Assembly (NCBI RefSeq): GCF_037081715.1
Contig: NZ_JAZDDH010000001.1
Location: forward strand, 248,001 to 312,000
Origin: Halalkalicoccus sp. CG83
GTDB lineage: Archaea > Halobacteriota > Halobacteria > Halobacteriales > Halalkalicoccaceae
Direction: 5' to 3'
DNA length: 64,000 nt
Part shown: one piece after another, positions 43,463 through 52,655 of the stretch
How positions within the stretch are numbered: position 1 is the stretch's first letter
Layout: each line of letters opens with the position of its first letter
The notes under the pieces: model-generated
Database searches by the model: none
The model's input: only the letters and a program-made list of their open reading frames with translations
Told to the model about the DNA's origin: nothing
Position numbers and translations under genes: made by a program

Positions 43463-43966
43463 TCACTGGAGCTCGAGCTTCCGGACGAACTCCAGATCGC
43501 GGAGCGCGTTGAGGACGCCGCCCGGAATCGGCTCGTCGGTGACGATGTGGAGCCGTGGCTCGTCGGTGAACTCGGGGTCCTCGCTGACGGTCTGGCGGAT
43601 CGAGATTCCCTCCTCGGCGAGCAGGCCCGTAACGGCCGCAACGATCCCCTCCTGGCCGGCGTCGGTGACGGCGATCGTGAGCGTCGAGAGGTCGAGCACC
43701 GGCGCGAGGTCCATCAGGCTGGGGATCTGCGAGATGTTCTGGAAGATCCGTCTGAGCTCCTCGTCGGCGAGGATCGCGTCCGTCGTCGAGTCGACCACCC
43801 GTCGGTCGACGTCGATCTCGCGGGCGATCCCCGTGTTGGGGATCTCGATTCCCCCCGAGACGACCCGACCCTCGTCGTTCACCGAGAACCCCCGCTCGAG
43901 CAGCAGTCGGATCACCGCCTGCTGGCTGGGCGAGCCCTCGAACTTCTCCATGATCTCGTCGAACAT
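43463..43966 (-). CDS. ACT-domain amino-acid-binding regulator
   Basis: A 167-residue protein. The first part (QQAVIRLLLERGFSVNDEGRVVSGGIEIPNTGIAREIDVDRRVV) is helix-turn-helix-like, and the second is an ACT domain (LTIAVTDAGQEGIVAAVTGLLAEEGISIRQTV) that normally binds an amino acid. In haloarchaea such proteins are annotated as regulators of amino-acid metabolism. The start [13 protein letters not shown] was chosen because its ATG overlaps the hisB stop (TGATG at 43964-43968). Control of histidine or another amino-acid pathway is inference from this coupling. Confidence 0.8.
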   Translation of the reverse strand: MFDEIMEKFEGSPSQQAVIRLLLERGFSVNDEGRVVSGGIEIPNTGIAREIDVDRRVVDSTTDAILADEELRRIFQNISQIPSLMDLAPVLDLSTLTIAVTDAGQEGIVAAVTGLLAEEGISIRQTVSEDPEFTDEPRLHIVTDEPIPGGVLNALRDLEFVRKLELQ

Positions 43967-44553
43967 CACAGCCGTCCCTTCGTGCTCGGCGTTCCGCCGC
44001 GTCGCTCGTCGATCCGCGTCGCGTCGTCGAGCGCCCGGGCGAGACACTTGAACAGCGCCTCGATCTCGTGGTGGGCGTTCTCGCCCTCGACCGCCGCATG
44101 GAGCGTCAGCCCCGCGTTCATCGCGAGCGACTCCGCGAAGTGTCTCGCCATGTCGCTCGTGACCTCGCCCACCGCGTCCTGCGAGAACTCGCCGTCGAAG
44201 TAGAAGCGCGGCCGTCCGCTGACGTCGACGACGACGCTCGCCACCGCCTCGTCGAGCGGCACCCGTCGGTCCGCGTAGCGGACGATCCCCGCCTTCCCGC
44301 CGAGCGCCTCGTCGAACGCCTCGCCCAGCGTGATCGCGACGTCCTCGACGGTGTGGTGGTCGTCGATCTCCAGGTCGCCGTCACACCGGACGGTGAGGTC
44401 GAACAGTCCGTGGGTGGCGAACGCCTCGAGCATGTGATCGAAGAAACCGATGCCGGTCTCCGCGACGGAGTCGCCGTCGCCATCGATGTCCAGCGTGCAC
44501 TCGATCTCGGTCTCGGCGGTTTCGCGGGTGACGGCCGCCGTCCGGTCGCTCAT
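43966..44553 (-). CDS. hisB: Imidazoleglycerol-phosphate dehydratase
   Basis: A 195-residue manganese enzyme that dehydrates imidazole glycerol phosphate to imidazole acetol phosphate in histidine synthesis. Both HH metal motifs are present (IDDHHTVED and [12 protein letters not shown]), as are [20 protein letters not shown] and GRPRFYF. It is the single-domain type without the phosphatase part. The start [14 protein letters not shown] at 44553 was chosen over an ATG eight codons upstream by family length. It precedes the ACT regulator. Confidence 0.95.
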   Translation of the reverse strand: MSDRTAAVTRETAETEIECTLDIDGDGDSVAETGIGFFDHMLEAFATHGLFDLTVRCDGDLEIDDHHTVEDVAITLGEAFDEALGGKAGIVRYADRRVPLDEAVASVVVDVSGRPRFYFDGEFSQDAVGEVTSDMARHFAESLAMNAGLTLHAAVEGENAHHEIEALFKCLARALDDATRIDERRGGTPSTKGRL

Positions 44554-44601
44554 ACCCGTAGCTCTCGCGCCGTCCACAAGGCGATTGCGCTCCGCGGCTC
44601 C

Positions 44602-45330
44602 CTACTCGACCGCCGCGGCCGCCTCCTCGAGCGTGAAGCGACCCTCGTAGAGCGCGGAGCCGACGACGACGGCGGCCGCGCCTGCCTCCTTCAGCGCGCG
44701 GACGTCCTCGACGCTCGCCACGCCGCCGCTCGCGATCACGGGAATCGAGACCGTGTCGGCGATCCGGCGGACGGGGTCGGTTCGGACGCCCTCGAGCTTC
44801 CCCTCGACGTCGACGTTCGTAAAGAGGATCGTCCCCGCGCCCAACTCCTCGTAGCGCGCGGCGGCCTCGGCGGGATCCAGTCCCGTCCCCTCGGTCCAGC
44901 CCGAGACGACCACCTCGCCGTCCTTCGCGTCGAGGCTCACCGCCACGCCCTCCGGGTACCGTTCGGCGATCTCCTCGACGATCTCGGGGTTTTCGACCGC
45001 CGCCGTCCCGAGGATCACGCGGTCGACGCCGCGCTCCAGCAGGTCGGTCGCCTCGCTCGCGCTTCGGATCCCGCCGCCGAGCTGTACCTCGGCGTCCACC
45101 GCGTCGAGGATCGCCTCGATCGCGGCGGCGTTCCTGCGCTCGCCCTCGAAGGCGCCGTCGAGATCCACGAGGTGAAGCGTTCGAGCCCCCTCGCCGACCC
45201 ACCGGCGCGCGGCTTCCGCGGGGTCGCCGTAGCGCTTCTCGGTGCCGCGCTCTCCCTGTACCAGCTGGACGACCTCGCCGTCCTGCACGTCGACCGCCGG
45301 GACCACCTCGAAGGCGTCGAAACCAGCCAT
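44602..45330 (-). CDS. hisA: Phosphoribosylformimino-5-aminoimidazole carboxamide ribotide isomerase
   Basis: A 242-residue TIM-barrel isomerase of histidine synthesis, converting ProFAR to PRFAR. VPAVDVQDGEVVQLVQGE holds the first catalytic Asp, LHLVDLDGAF and VQLGGGIRS the phosphate-side loops, and ILFTNVDVEGKLEG the second Asp region; PVIASGGVAS completes the second phosphate site. It lies 48 bases upstream of hisB on the same strand, forming a hisA-hisB-ACT group; hisI is separate at 50750. Confidence 0.95.
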   Translation of the reverse strand: MAGFDAFEVVPAVDVQDGEVVQLVQGERGTEKRYGDPAEAARRWVGEGARTLHLVDLDGAFEGERRNAAAIEAILDAVDAEVQLGGGIRSASEATDLLERGVDRVILGTAAVENPEIVEEIAERYPEGVAVSLDAKDGEVVVSGWTEGTGLDPAEAAARYEELGAGTILFTNVDVEGKLEGVRTDPVRRIADTVSIPVIASGGVASVEDVRALKEAGAAAVVVGSALYEGRFTLEEAAAAVE

Positions 45331-45451
45331 ACCGCCCGCTCGGCGGGGCGGCGCCTAAAGTCACCGGTCGCCGATCGCGGTCGTCCGAGCCGGCCCGCCG
45401 TCGGTAAGCCCTACGTTCATATCGTCCGAGGCCGTCGGCCGGCACGTCGTC

Positions 45452-47281
45452 ATGAAGGTCGTCCTCCCGCAGGTCGCCGGCCAGCCGCCCACGACGGAGA
45501 TGCTCGTCGTCTTCGGGATCATTCTGCTGGCGTTTCTCCTGTTCGTCACCGAACCGGTTCCCGCCGACGCCACCGCCCTCGTGGCGATGGTGACGCTGAT
45601 CGTGCTCGAACCCTGGACGACCATCACGCCCGAGGAGGGGATCTCGGGCTTCTCCAACCCCGCGACGATCACGGTGCTCGCGATGTTCGTCATCAGCGAG
45701 GGCGTGCGCCGGTCGGGAGCGGTTCAGGTCCTGAGTTCGGCGCTCATCAGCGTCTCTCGCGGGAGCGAGCGCCGGTCGTTGGCGTCGATCGTCGGCGTCA
45801 GCGGGCTGGCCTCGGGGTTCATCAACAACACCCCGGTGGTCGCGGTGATGATTCCCGTCGCGAGCGATCTCGCGCGAAGCGCCCGAATCTCGCCGTCCCG
45901 GCTGTTGATTCCCGTCTCGTTCGCCTCGATGTTCGGGGGGATGCTCACGCTGATCGGCACTTCGACGAACATCCTCGCCTCGGACGTCTCCGCGCGGCTG
46001 ATCGGCCGGCCGTTCTCGATGTTCGAGTTCACCGCGCTCGGCGCGATCGTCCTCGTCACCGGTGGGCTCTACCTCATCGTCGTCGGTCCCTGGCTCATCC
46101 CCGAGCGGGTGAGGCCCGAGGAGCCCTTGACCGAGGAGTACGAGACCGAGGCGTTCCTGACGGAGGTTGCCGTCGGGGCGGAGTCGCCGTTCACCGGACG
46201 CACCGTCGAGGAGGTCCGGACGGATCCCCGTTTCGACGACGTCGAGATCGTCCAGCTCGTCCGCGACGGGGAGTGGTTCGGCGAGCCGCTCGCGAACAAG
46301 ACGGTCCGTGCCGCCGACGTGCTCGTCGTCCGGACGCCCCGCCGGCGGCTGCTCGAACTGCTCGACGTCCGCGGGCTCTCGCTACGGCCCGGCCCGGTGA
46401 CCGACGCCGATCTCGAGCGCGCCACCGACGAGCGGCTCGTCGAGGTGATGGTGATGCCCGAGACCTCGACGATCGGCGAGGGGTTGACGCCGGGATCGTT
46501 TCGCGACAGCTACGACGCGACCGTCCTCGCGCTACGGCGGAGCGGAGAACCAGTGGAACGTCGTCTCGAGGACGTCCGACTCCGCGGCGGCGATACGCTG
46601 CTCGTCCAGGCCGCCGGCGACGGTCTCGACCGGCTGCAGTCCGCCCGCGGGTTCGTCGTCTCCGGCGAGGTCGACCGGCCGGAGTACCGCCGCTCGAAGA
46701 TCCCGGTGGTGCTCGCGATCGTCCTCGGCGTGGTCGTGCTCGCCGCCCTCGAGGTGGCGCCGATCCTCGTCACCGCGCTCGGCGGCGTGGTCGCGATGGT
46801 CCTTACCGGCTGTCTGAAGCCCGCGGAGGTCTACGAGGGGATCGACTGGAGCGTGATCTTCCTGCTCGCTGGCGTCATCCCGCTGGGGATCGCGCTCGAA
46901 CGCACCGGCGGAGCCGAGTGGATCGCCGCGCTAGTCGTCTCCAGTTCTGCGACGCTCCCGACGATCGCCGTGCTGGGCGTGTTCTACCTGCTGACCGCGC
47001 TGCTGACGAACGTCATTAGCAACAACGCGAGCGTCGTGCTCATGATCCCCGTGGGCGTCGACGCCGCGATCCGAATCGGCGCCGACCCGTTCGCGTTCGT
47101 CCTCGCGGTCACCTTCGCCGCGAGCACGGCGATCCTCAGCCCGATCGGCTACCAGACCAACCTGATGGTCTACGGTCCCGGGGGCTACCGCTTCACCGAC
47201 TTCTTCCGCGTCGGCGCACCCCTCCAGCTGGTGCTCGCGGTCGTCACGACGCTCGGCATCGCCGCGATCTGGGGCGTGTGA
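45452..47281 (+). CDS. SLC13/DASS-type permease with RCK_C domains
   Basis: A 609-residue anion or dicarboxylate/sulfate permease. Two membrane halves (residues about 15-220 and 405-609) each carry the family SNT/NNTP-type motif: SGFINNTPVVAVMIPVASDL and LTNVISNNASVVLMIPVG. Between them lie two RCK_C (TrkA-C) ligand-binding domains, for example VQLVRDGEWFGEPLANKTV and RRLEDVRLRGGDTLLVQAAG. SLC13 relatives import sulfate or di/tricarboxylates with sodium; the RCK pair suggests gating by a ligand. Substrate not inferable. Confidence 0.87.
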   Translation: MKVVLPQVAGQPPTTEMLVVFGIILLAFLLFVTEPVPADATALVAMVTLIVLEPWTTITPEEGISGFSNPATITVLAMFVISEGVRRSGAVQVLSSALISVSRGSERRSLASIVGVSGLASGFINNTPVVAVMIPVASDLARSARISPSRLLIPVSFASMFGGMLTLIGTSTNILASDVSARLIGRPFSMFEFTALGAIVLVTGGLYLIVVGPWLIPERVRPEEPLTEEYETEAFLTEVAVGAESPFTGRTVEEVRTDPRFDDVEIVQLVRDGEWFGEPLANKTVRAADVLVVRTPRRRLLELLDVRGLSLRPGPVTDADLERATDERLVEVMVMPETSTIGEGLTPGSFRDSYDATVLALRRSGEPVERRLEDVRLRGGDTLLVQAAGDGLDRLQSARGFVVSGEVDRPEYRRSKIPVVLAIVLGVVVLAALEVAPILVTALGGVVAMVLTGCLKPAEVYEGIDWSVIFLLAGVIPLGIALERTGGAEWIAALVVSSSATLPTIAVLGVFYLLTALLTNVISNNASVVLMIPVGVDAAIRIGADPFAFVLAVTFAASTAILSPIGYQTNLMVYGPGGYRFTDFFRVGAPLQLVLAVVTTLGIAAIWGV

Positions 47282-47310
47282 ACGGCTGACGCGGAGCTAT
47301 CTTTCTACTT

Positions 47311-47324
47311 TTTGGCCGGCCAAA
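47311..47324. terminator. Palindrome behind the SLC13-type gene
   Basis: Perfect 14-base palindrome TTTGGCCGGCCAAA 30 bases past the stop, preceded by a T-rich run (CTTTCTACTTT). Position suggests transcription termination before the ferredoxin promoter. Confidence 0.4.
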
Positions 47325-47446
47325 TTTACGGAGCGATCCGATCCGAAGAGAGTCGCTTCGAGGCCGAAAACCCTCTAAAACGGACGATTAGGCGCTGACC
47401 TCACAAACAGCAACTACTAACAGGTAGGCGGTCGAACGATTGGGTG

Positions 47447-47836
47447 ATGCCAACAGTAGAATACCTGAACTACGAAGTGCTGGACGACCAGGGCTGGGAG
47501 ATGGACGACGACGACCTCTTCGACCAGGCCGCCGACGCCGGCCTCGACGAGGAGGACTACGGCTCGCTGGACGTCAACGAGGGCGAGTACATCCTCGAGG
47601 CTGCCGAGGCCCAGGGCTACGACTGGCCCTTCTCGTGCCGCGCCGGCGCGTGTGCGAACTGCGCGGCGATCCTCTACGAGGGCGAGATCGAGATGGACAT
47701 GCAGCAGATCCTCTCGGACGAGGAGGTCGACGAGAAGAACGTCCGCCTCACCTGCATCGGCTCGCCCGACGCCGACGAGGTCAGGATCGTCTACAACGCA
47801 AAGCACCTCGACTACCTGCAGAACCGCGTCATCTGA
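47447..47836 (+). CDS. fer: [2Fe-2S] ferredoxin, haloarchaeal type
   Basis: A 129-residue plant-type ferredoxin, the main soluble electron carrier for 2-oxoacid oxidoreductases in haloarchaea. The N-terminal acidic insertion ([20 protein letters not shown]) is the known halophilic adaptation. The cluster ligands are in [12 protein letters not shown] with the fourth Cys in RLTCIGSP; the end [14 protein letters not shown] is nearly invariant. The ATG at 47447 ([10 protein letters not shown]) matches mature ferredoxins; a GTG one codon earlier was not used. A perfect hairpin follows the stop. Confidence 0.97.
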   Translation: MPTVEYLNYEVLDDQGWEMDDDDLFDQAADAGLDEEDYGSLDVNEGEYILEAAEAQGYDWPFSCRAGACANCAAILYEGEIEMDMQQILSDEEVDEKNVRLTCIGSPDADEVRIVYNAKHLDYLQNRVI

Positions 47837-48161
47837 TCGGAGACGGGCCCGTCCCGGGCCCCACGCCGCATTTCGCGACTTCTCTTCGCGGTCTTTCTCC
47901 GGGGAGACGTTCGTCGACCGTACCGATACGGCCCTCCGCGAGCGGTGCCGTTCCTCACGAGCGCGTACGCTGAGGCCCTCAGTGATTCTCATCGAACGGG
48001 ACCTGCGAAGTCCAGTGCTCCGATCCGTCGCCCTCGTCTGCGTCGACGTGGAGGCGGACGCTACCCGATCCGTTACCTGAGCGGTCCGTCGAGTCCCGAC
48101 CCTCGCCATCCCTCGCGAGACCACCGGAAGACATTCACCCTCGTACGGTCCCCGTGGGCGT
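47837..48161. other. Gap between ferredoxin and prepilin peptidase genes
   Basis: 325 bases. It starts with the ferredoxin terminator hairpin; the rest shows open frames without recognisable content and no clear TATA box until close to the peptidase gene. I see no gene in it. Confidence 0.5.
47845..47861 (+). terminator. Hairpin terminator of the ferredoxin gene
   Basis: Perfect 7-base stem GGGCCCG / CGGGCCC with a 3-base loop, eight bases past the stop. No long T-run follows, so its activity is inferred. Confidence 0.5.
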
Positions 48162-49187
48162 GTGATCGCCTCCGTTCCCGATCTCCTGCGGCTTCTCGCA
48201 CTTCCCGTCCTCGCCTGGGCGGCCTGGCGCGACGTCGAGATCCGGCGGGTTCCCGGTCGAACGTGGCTGCCGCTCGCCGCACTCGGGGTCGTTCTCCTGG
48301 TGTGGGACGGGGCGAACGCCCTCGCGGCTGGCGGTCTCGACCTCGTGTTGTTCGCCGTCGGTACGGCGATCAGCCTGCTGGTGGTCGTGCCCGCCGCCTA
48401 CCTGTTCTGGCGGTTCGGCGCGTTCGGCGGTGCCGACGCGAAGGCGCTGATCGTCCTCGCCGTACTGTTTCCGACGTTCCCGGTCTACGACGTGGGCGCC
48501 GTAACCGTTCCCCTCCGAACGACGCCCACTGGCGCGTTCGCGCTGACGATCCTCTCGAACACGGTGCTCGTCGGCGCGTGCTACCCCCTCTGGCTCGCGC
48601 TGCACAACGCCGTCGCGGGCCGGTTCACGCCGCTGATGGCCGTCGGCCGGCCCGTCGCCTGGGACGAACTCCCGAGGACCCACGGTCGGCTGCTCGAGGG
48701 TCGATCGGGGTTCGTCCGATCGGGGCTCGACCTCGATGCCCTTCGGATGTACCTCCGTTGGCGGGGGGAGACGCTCGCCGAACTGCGGGGCGACCCCGAC
48801 CGGTATCGTCGCCCCGACTCGCTACCCGCCGAGCCCCTGCCCGCGGGCGACGGCGCGGTCGCGACGGGCGGCGAATCACCAGCCGCCTCGGAACTCCGAT
48901 CCGACGGCGCCGGGCGAACCGACCGCGAGCGGCCGTCGTCGGGATCGGGCGGCCTCCGTTCGGCCTCCGACGACTGGGGCGCGGACGCCTTTCTCACGGA
49001 CGTCGGATCGGCGTACGGCACGACCCCCGAGGGGCTTCGCGAGGGTCTGGAACTGCTCACGACCCGCGACCGGGCGTGGGTCTCCCCCGGAATACCGTTT
49101 CTCGTCCCGATCCTCGTGGGACTGGCGATCGGGCTGACCTACGGCGACCTCCTGATCGCCGCGCTCGGAGCCGTGGGACTCGTCTGA
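48162..49187 (+). CDS. A24-family prepilin/preflagellin peptidase
   Basis: A 341-residue membrane aspartic peptidase of the GxGD class that cleaves class III signal peptides of archaeal pilins or archaellins. The two catalytic Asp are in AWRDVEIRRVPG (about residue 24) and FGGADAKALIVL. After five or six helices comes a long charged cytoplasmic part (about 180-305) rich in Arg, Ser and Asp, then two final helices. That insert makes it larger than FlaK/PibD, whose usual size is 200-250. The GTG start at 48162 is the best available. Confidence 0.85.
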   Translation: MIASVPDLLRLLALPVLAWAAWRDVEIRRVPGRTWLPLAALGVVLLVWDGANALAAGGLDLVLFAVGTAISLLVVVPAAYLFWRFGAFGGADAKALIVLAVLFPTFPVYDVGAVTVPLRTTPTGAFALTILSNTVLVGACYPLWLALHNAVAGRFTPLMAVGRPVAWDELPRTHGRLLEGRSGFVRSGLDLDALRMYLRWRGETLAELRGDPDRYRRPDSLPAEPLPAGDGAVATGGESPAASELRSDGAGRTDRERPSSGSGGLRSASDDWGADAFLTDVGSAYGTTPEGLREGLELLTTRDRAWVSPGIPFLVPILVGLAIGLTYGDLLIAALGAVGLV

Positions 49188-49201
49188 ATCGACGACGACG
49201 T

Positions 49202-49211
49202 GTTTATATAT
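49202..49211 (+). promoter_or_regulatory. TATA box of the second FilR1-type gene
   Basis: TTTATATATC, centred 31 bases before the ATG at 49238; the clearest TATA box in this part of the window. Confidence 0.55.
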
Positions 49212-49237
49212 CACGGACGATTCATCCCTGTAACGAC

Positions 49238-50026
49238 ATGTCCTCGGCGGACGAACTGATCCGGTTTCTCACCTCCTCGGAGAACCGGATCCGTCTGCTG
49301 TCGGCCCTCGAGGAGGAACCGGCCCGGCCCACGGCGCTCGCCGAGACGCTCCCGATGTCCCGGTCGTCGATCCAGCGCAACCTCCGGGCGTTCGTCGAGC
49401 GTGGCTGGGTCGTCCGCACCGACGACGGCTATCGCTGTTCGTTCGGCGGTCGGCTGCTCCTCCACCGCTATCGCGATCTGGCCGCGACCGCCCACCTCAC
49501 CGACGAGTACGGTCGGTTCCTCGACGCGCTCGCGGACGCCGGACTGACGCTCGTTCCCGACGACCTGGAGACCGTCACGATCACGACCGCGACCCGACAC
49601 GACCCCCACGCGCCGCTGCGTCGATACTCGGATCGCGTCGCCGAGGTCGACAGCACGACGTTCCGCGGGATCACGCCGGTGGTCAGCCCCGTGTTCAACG
49701 ACGCACACGAGGCGCTGATCTCGACGGCGGTCGACGCCGAACTGGTCATCGACGAGGACGCGCTCTCGACGTCACGGACGGGCTACCCGGAGGCGCTCGC
49801 GACCGTCATCGAGACCGACACCCTGGAACTGTACGTCCACCCCGACTCCCTCTCGTTCGGTCTCTCGTTGTTCGACGACATCGCCTTCGTCGGCGCCTAC
49901 GACGACGCCGGACAGTTCGTCGCCTGTTTCGAGGGCGGTGACGAGTCCTTTCGCGAGCGCGTCCGGGCGGTCTACCGGGAGTACCGATCGGCGGCGCGGG
50001 CCGTCACCGCCGAGGAGCTCCGATGA
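49238..50026 (+). CDS. FilR1-type winged-helix transcriptional regulator
   Basis: A 262-residue regulator in the same family as the gene at 4793. Residues 1-75 are the winged helix (ADELIRFLTSSENRIRLLSA, then TLPMSRSSIQRNLRAFVERGW); the remainder is the FilR1-like sensor domain (TTFRGITPVVSPVFNDAHEAL, YVHPDSLSFGLSLFDDIAFVGA). The start at 49238 is supported by TTTATATATC at 49202-49211. A perfect hairpin lies after the stop. Target and ligand unknown. Confidence 0.82.
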   Translation: MSSADELIRFLTSSENRIRLLSALEEEPARPTALAETLPMSRSSIQRNLRAFVERGWVVRTDDGYRCSFGGRLLLHRYRDLAATAHLTDEYGRFLDALADAGLTLVPDDLETVTITTATRHDPHAPLRRYSDRVAEVDSTTFRGITPVVSPVFNDAHEALISTAVDAELVIDEDALSTSRTGYPEALATVIETDTLELYVHPDSLSFGLSLFDDIAFVGAYDDAGQFVACFEGGDESFRERVRAVYREYRSAARAVTAEELR

Positions 50027-50044
50027 CCTCGGATCGCGTATGTA

Positions 50045-50063
50045 TGTCGCACGCCGTGCGACA
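50045..50063 (+). terminator. Hairpin behind the second FilR1-type gene
   Basis: Perfect 8-base stem TGTCGCAC / GTGCGACA with loop GCC, 18 bases after the stop codon. A likely terminator. Confidence 0.5.
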
Positions 50064-50268
50064 CGTCCCGGTGGGTAGCTACTTGTGGTCGTCGCTGGTA
50101 TGCCATCTCGTGGGTCGTCCCGACCGATGATACAGCGCCCCCCGCTGTGTTGCTCTCCGTGTCGGGGATCGACCCATAGCGCACCCCCCTGCGCTCATGG
50201 TTTTCGGCACCGGTCCAGAACGCCGCTCGATCCGAAGAGCTATCGCCGTCGCGCCGACCGTTCCCGGT

Positions 50269-50697
50269 ATGAACCGCCGCAGTCGGCTCGTCGGGTTCGC
50301 CGCCGTCGTCGCGATCTGCGCCGTGCTGGCGAGCGTCGTCGCGGGTCGTCTGCTTCCCGCGCTCGGCGTGCCTGATCTCTACGGAACGGCGGTCACGAGC
50401 GCCGTCGGCGCGGTCACCATCGCCTCGTTCTGGGTGCTGCTCGGCGACGGGTTCGACGACGCGGGCTATCCCACGCCGGGCCGCGTCGTGCTCGACGCCG
50501 TTTCCGTCGCGGGAAGCGCCCTGCTCGTCGCTGCAGCGTTCGTCGCGCTCGTGGACGTAGCGGGGCTCGTCGACGGATCGGTGCGGGCCGGCGAGGCGTT
50601 CGTCGCCGCGGGCCCGCGCCTCGTCGCGACCGCCGTCGGCGTCGGTGCCGGCGTCTACGTCTTCTACCGGCGCAACCGCGCCCGGTTCGCGCGATGA
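50269..50697 (+). CDS. Four-helix membrane protein, unknown
   Basis: A 142-residue hydrophobic protein with four evident transmembrane segments ([75 protein letters not shown]) and a basic C-terminus ([10 protein letters not shown]), placing the tail inside. No family recognised. The start [12 protein letters not shown] has a basic N-terminus consistent with the same side. It precedes hisI by 52 bases, but hisI has its own TATA-like box. Confidence 0.6.
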   Translation: MNRRSRLVGFAAVVAICAVLASVVAGRLLPALGVPDLYGTAVTSAVGAVTIASFWVLLGDGFDDAGYPTPGRVVLDAVSVAGSALLVAAAFVALVDVAGLVDGSVRAGEAFVAAGPRLVATAVGVGAGVYVFYRRNRARFAR

Positions 50698-50749
50698 GTC
50701 ACCCGTCCGACACGGAAGACCTATTCGCCATCGGACGCTGGCCCCACCC

Positions 50750-51133
50750 ATGAGCGCCGACGCGAACGGGGACGTCCTCGACCTGGAGTTCGATTCCGAC
50801 GGGCTGGTGGCCGTGATCGCCCAGGACGCGGAGACCGACGAGGTGTTGATGTTCGCCTACGCGACCCGCGAGGCGATCGAGGCCACCCGGGAGAGCGGGC
50901 GCGCGCACTACTACTCGCGAAGCCGCGACGAGCTCTGGGAGAAGGGCACGACCAGCGGTCACGTTCAGCGCGTCCGCGAGATCCGCGTCGACTGCGACGC
51001 CGACGCCGTGCTCTACCGCGTCGAACAGGAGGGCGGCGCCTGTCACACCGGCCACCGTTCGTGTTTCTACCGCACCCTCGACGGCGAGAACGTCGGCGAG
51101 CGGGTGTTCGATCCCGACGACGTGTATGAGTGA
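50750..51133 (+). CDS. hisI: Phosphoribosyl-AMP cyclohydrolase
   Basis: A 127-residue zinc/magnesium enzyme opening the purine ring of phosphoribosyl-AMP in histidine synthesis. The zinc Cys are in [29 protein letters not shown], and the [22 protein letters not shown]-type core is present. It is the single-function form without the HisE pyrophosphatase. A CCTATTCGC box at 50719-50727 supports a leaderless ATG at 50750. The next gene begins eight bases inside its end. Confidence 0.95.
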   Translation: MSADANGDVLDLEFDSDGLVAVIAQDAETDEVLMFAYATREAIEATRESGRAHYYSRSRDELWEKGTTSGHVQRVREIRVDCDADAVLYRVEQEGGACHTGHRSCFYRTLDGENVGERVFDPDDVYE

Positions 51134-52256
51134 ACCCGGGCCCGAATCGGACCTCGCGGACGCCCACGCCGGGCACGAACGCGCCCTCGAGGCCGTCGAG
51201 GAGTTCGGCGAGTCGAAGCTACGGCAGCTCGCGAACGCTCACGAGCGCCTGCACGACCTCTTCGAGCGCTACGAGGATCGGGCGACGGGAACGGGCGACT
51301 TCGGGGGGTTCGTCGAGTTCCGAGGCGGGCTCGACGGCCTCGTCTCCGGTCTCCCCGAGGACCTCCCCCACCGGGCGACGTTCGAGGAGGTCGAGGACGT
51401 CTTCGATAAGCGCCGGCTGAACGAGGCCGACTTCGAGCGGGCGCGCGAGCTCCTCGCGCCGGTCGAGGAGAGCGTCGAGCGGCTGGACGAACGGCGGGCC
51501 GCCCGTGAGCGACTGCGAGAGGCGCGGCGGGCGGCCGAAGCTCGGATCGAGGCGCTCGACGACGAGATCGCCGAGTACGACCACCTGCTCGCGCTCTCCG
51601 AGGTGGATCTCGACGCCCCCGTAAACGACCTCCGGGTTCCGATCGACGGCTACGACGACGCGGTCGCGGCGGACTTCGCTGACTACCGCTCGCGGGCGAG
51701 CGCCCGCGAGGTCGTCGCGTTCCTCGACCGGGCCGACTGGTACCCGCTGGTCGAGACGCCCGACGTTCCGGCGGACCTGCGGAGCTACATCGCGAACGCC
51801 GCGGTCGGGTCCGAGCCGATCCCGCGGCTGCTCGAGTACGCCGACTACTCGCGCTCGAAGCTGAATCACTACGTCGAGGACGCCGACGCGCTCAAGCGGG
51901 CGGTCGCGACCCGGCGGACGGCGCTCGAGCGGATCGACGCGACGCCGTTTCTGATCGGGTGGCCACCGCCGCCCGCCGACGTGCTTCGGTTCCGACTCCG
52001 GGAGCTTCGCGGGGTGATCGCCCGGTTCGCGCCCGAGGAGACGATCGCTCGCCTCCGAGAGGTCCGGACGCTGACGCGCGATCCCGACTACGAACGGCTC
52101 CGCCGCGCCGCCGAGGCCCGCGACAGGCTCGATCCTCGCGAGCGACGGCGCCTCCGAAACGGCGCGGTCGCCGCGGACAGGGAGGCCGCGATCGAGGAAC
52201 GCGCCCGCCTACGGGAGGCGCTCGATCGCTACGCGCCGACGATCGCCTCCTCGTAG
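51126..52256 (+). CDS. Conserved haloarchaeal coiled-coil protein (DUF7118-like)
   Basis: A 376-residue, mostly helical acidic protein with long heptad-like stretches, for example [36 protein letters not shown] around residues 115-155 and a second one near the C-terminus. I recall it as a haloarchaeal family (probably DUF7118) without function. The ATG overlaps the end of hisI by eight bases, so it is co-translated; no link to histidine synthesis is evident. Its 3' end overlaps the convergent truncated-hemoglobin gene by 28 bases. Confidence 0.6.
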   Translation: MSEPGPESDLADAHAGHERALEAVEEFGESKLRQLANAHERLHDLFERYEDRATGTGDFGGFVEFRGGLDGLVSGLPEDLPHRATFEEVEDVFDKRRLNEADFERARELLAPVEESVERLDERRAARERLREARRAAEARIEALDDEIAEYDHLLALSEVDLDAPVNDLRVPIDGYDDAVAADFADYRSRASAREVVAFLDRADWYPLVETPDVPADLRSYIANAAVGSEPIPRLLEYADYSRSKLNHYVEDADALKRAVATRRTALERIDATPFLIGWPPPPADVLRFRLRELRGVIARFAPEETIARLREVRTLTRDPDYERLRRAAEARDRLDPRERRRLRNGAVAADREAAIEERARLREALDRYAPTIASS

Positions 52257-52591
52257 CTCGCGATCTCCTCGAGCACCGTCTCGCGGTCCTCCTCGGGGAC
52301 GTCGAACTCCGCGAGAGCGGCGTCGAGATGGTCCGCGATCGCGTAGAACTCGGGTTCGGTGATGCCCATTCCCTCGTGGGCCGTCCGCATGTCCTCGCCG
52401 GTGTATTCGACCGGCCCGCCCGTGACGGCGCTGATGAACTGGGTCTGGTGGGCGATCTGGCGTTGCATGTCGACGTCCTCGAAGTAGTCGTTGACCAGGT
52501 CGTCCGCCATCACGTGTTCGTAGAAGCGCTCGACGACGGCCTCGATCGAGTCCTCTCCGCCCAGCCGCTCGTACAGCGTCTCCTCGCTCAT
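52229..52591 (-). CDS. Group 1 truncated hemoglobin
   Basis: A 120-residue heme protein of the two-over-two globin fold, which binds oxygen or detoxifies nitric oxide. It opens with TLYERLGGEDSIEAVVERFYEHV; the proximal His lies in MRTAHEGMGITEPEF, and distal-side residues in DVDMQRQIAHQTQF. Single domain, cytoplasmic. The start at 52591 is fixed by CGTATAACGG at 52614-52623 on this strand, 28 bases upstream. Confidence 0.92.
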   Translation of the reverse strand: MSEETLYERLGGEDSIEAVVERFYEHVMADDLVNDYFEDVDMQRQIAHQTQFISAVTGGPVEYTGEDMRTAHEGMGITEPEFYAIADHLDAALAEFDVPEEDRETVLEEIASYEEAIVGA

Positions 52592-52613
52592 GTACCCGAT
52601 CTTTCGCCGCGAT

Positions 52614-52623
52614 CCGTTATACG
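52614..52623 (-). promoter_or_regulatory. TATA box of the truncated hemoglobin gene
   Basis: CGTATAACGG centred 28 bases before the ATG at 52591. The same 10-mer is found before the small CxxC protein gene at 22091-22100. Confidence 0.5.
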
Positions 52624-52655
52624 TTCGGCCCCGAACGCGTTCGCGTTCGTTCCGA

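Noticed and set aside
44068-47019. A 983-codon plus-strand open frame
   Set aside because: It spans hisB and hisA in antisense and then runs out of frame along the SLC13-type gene, all of which have strong family motifs.
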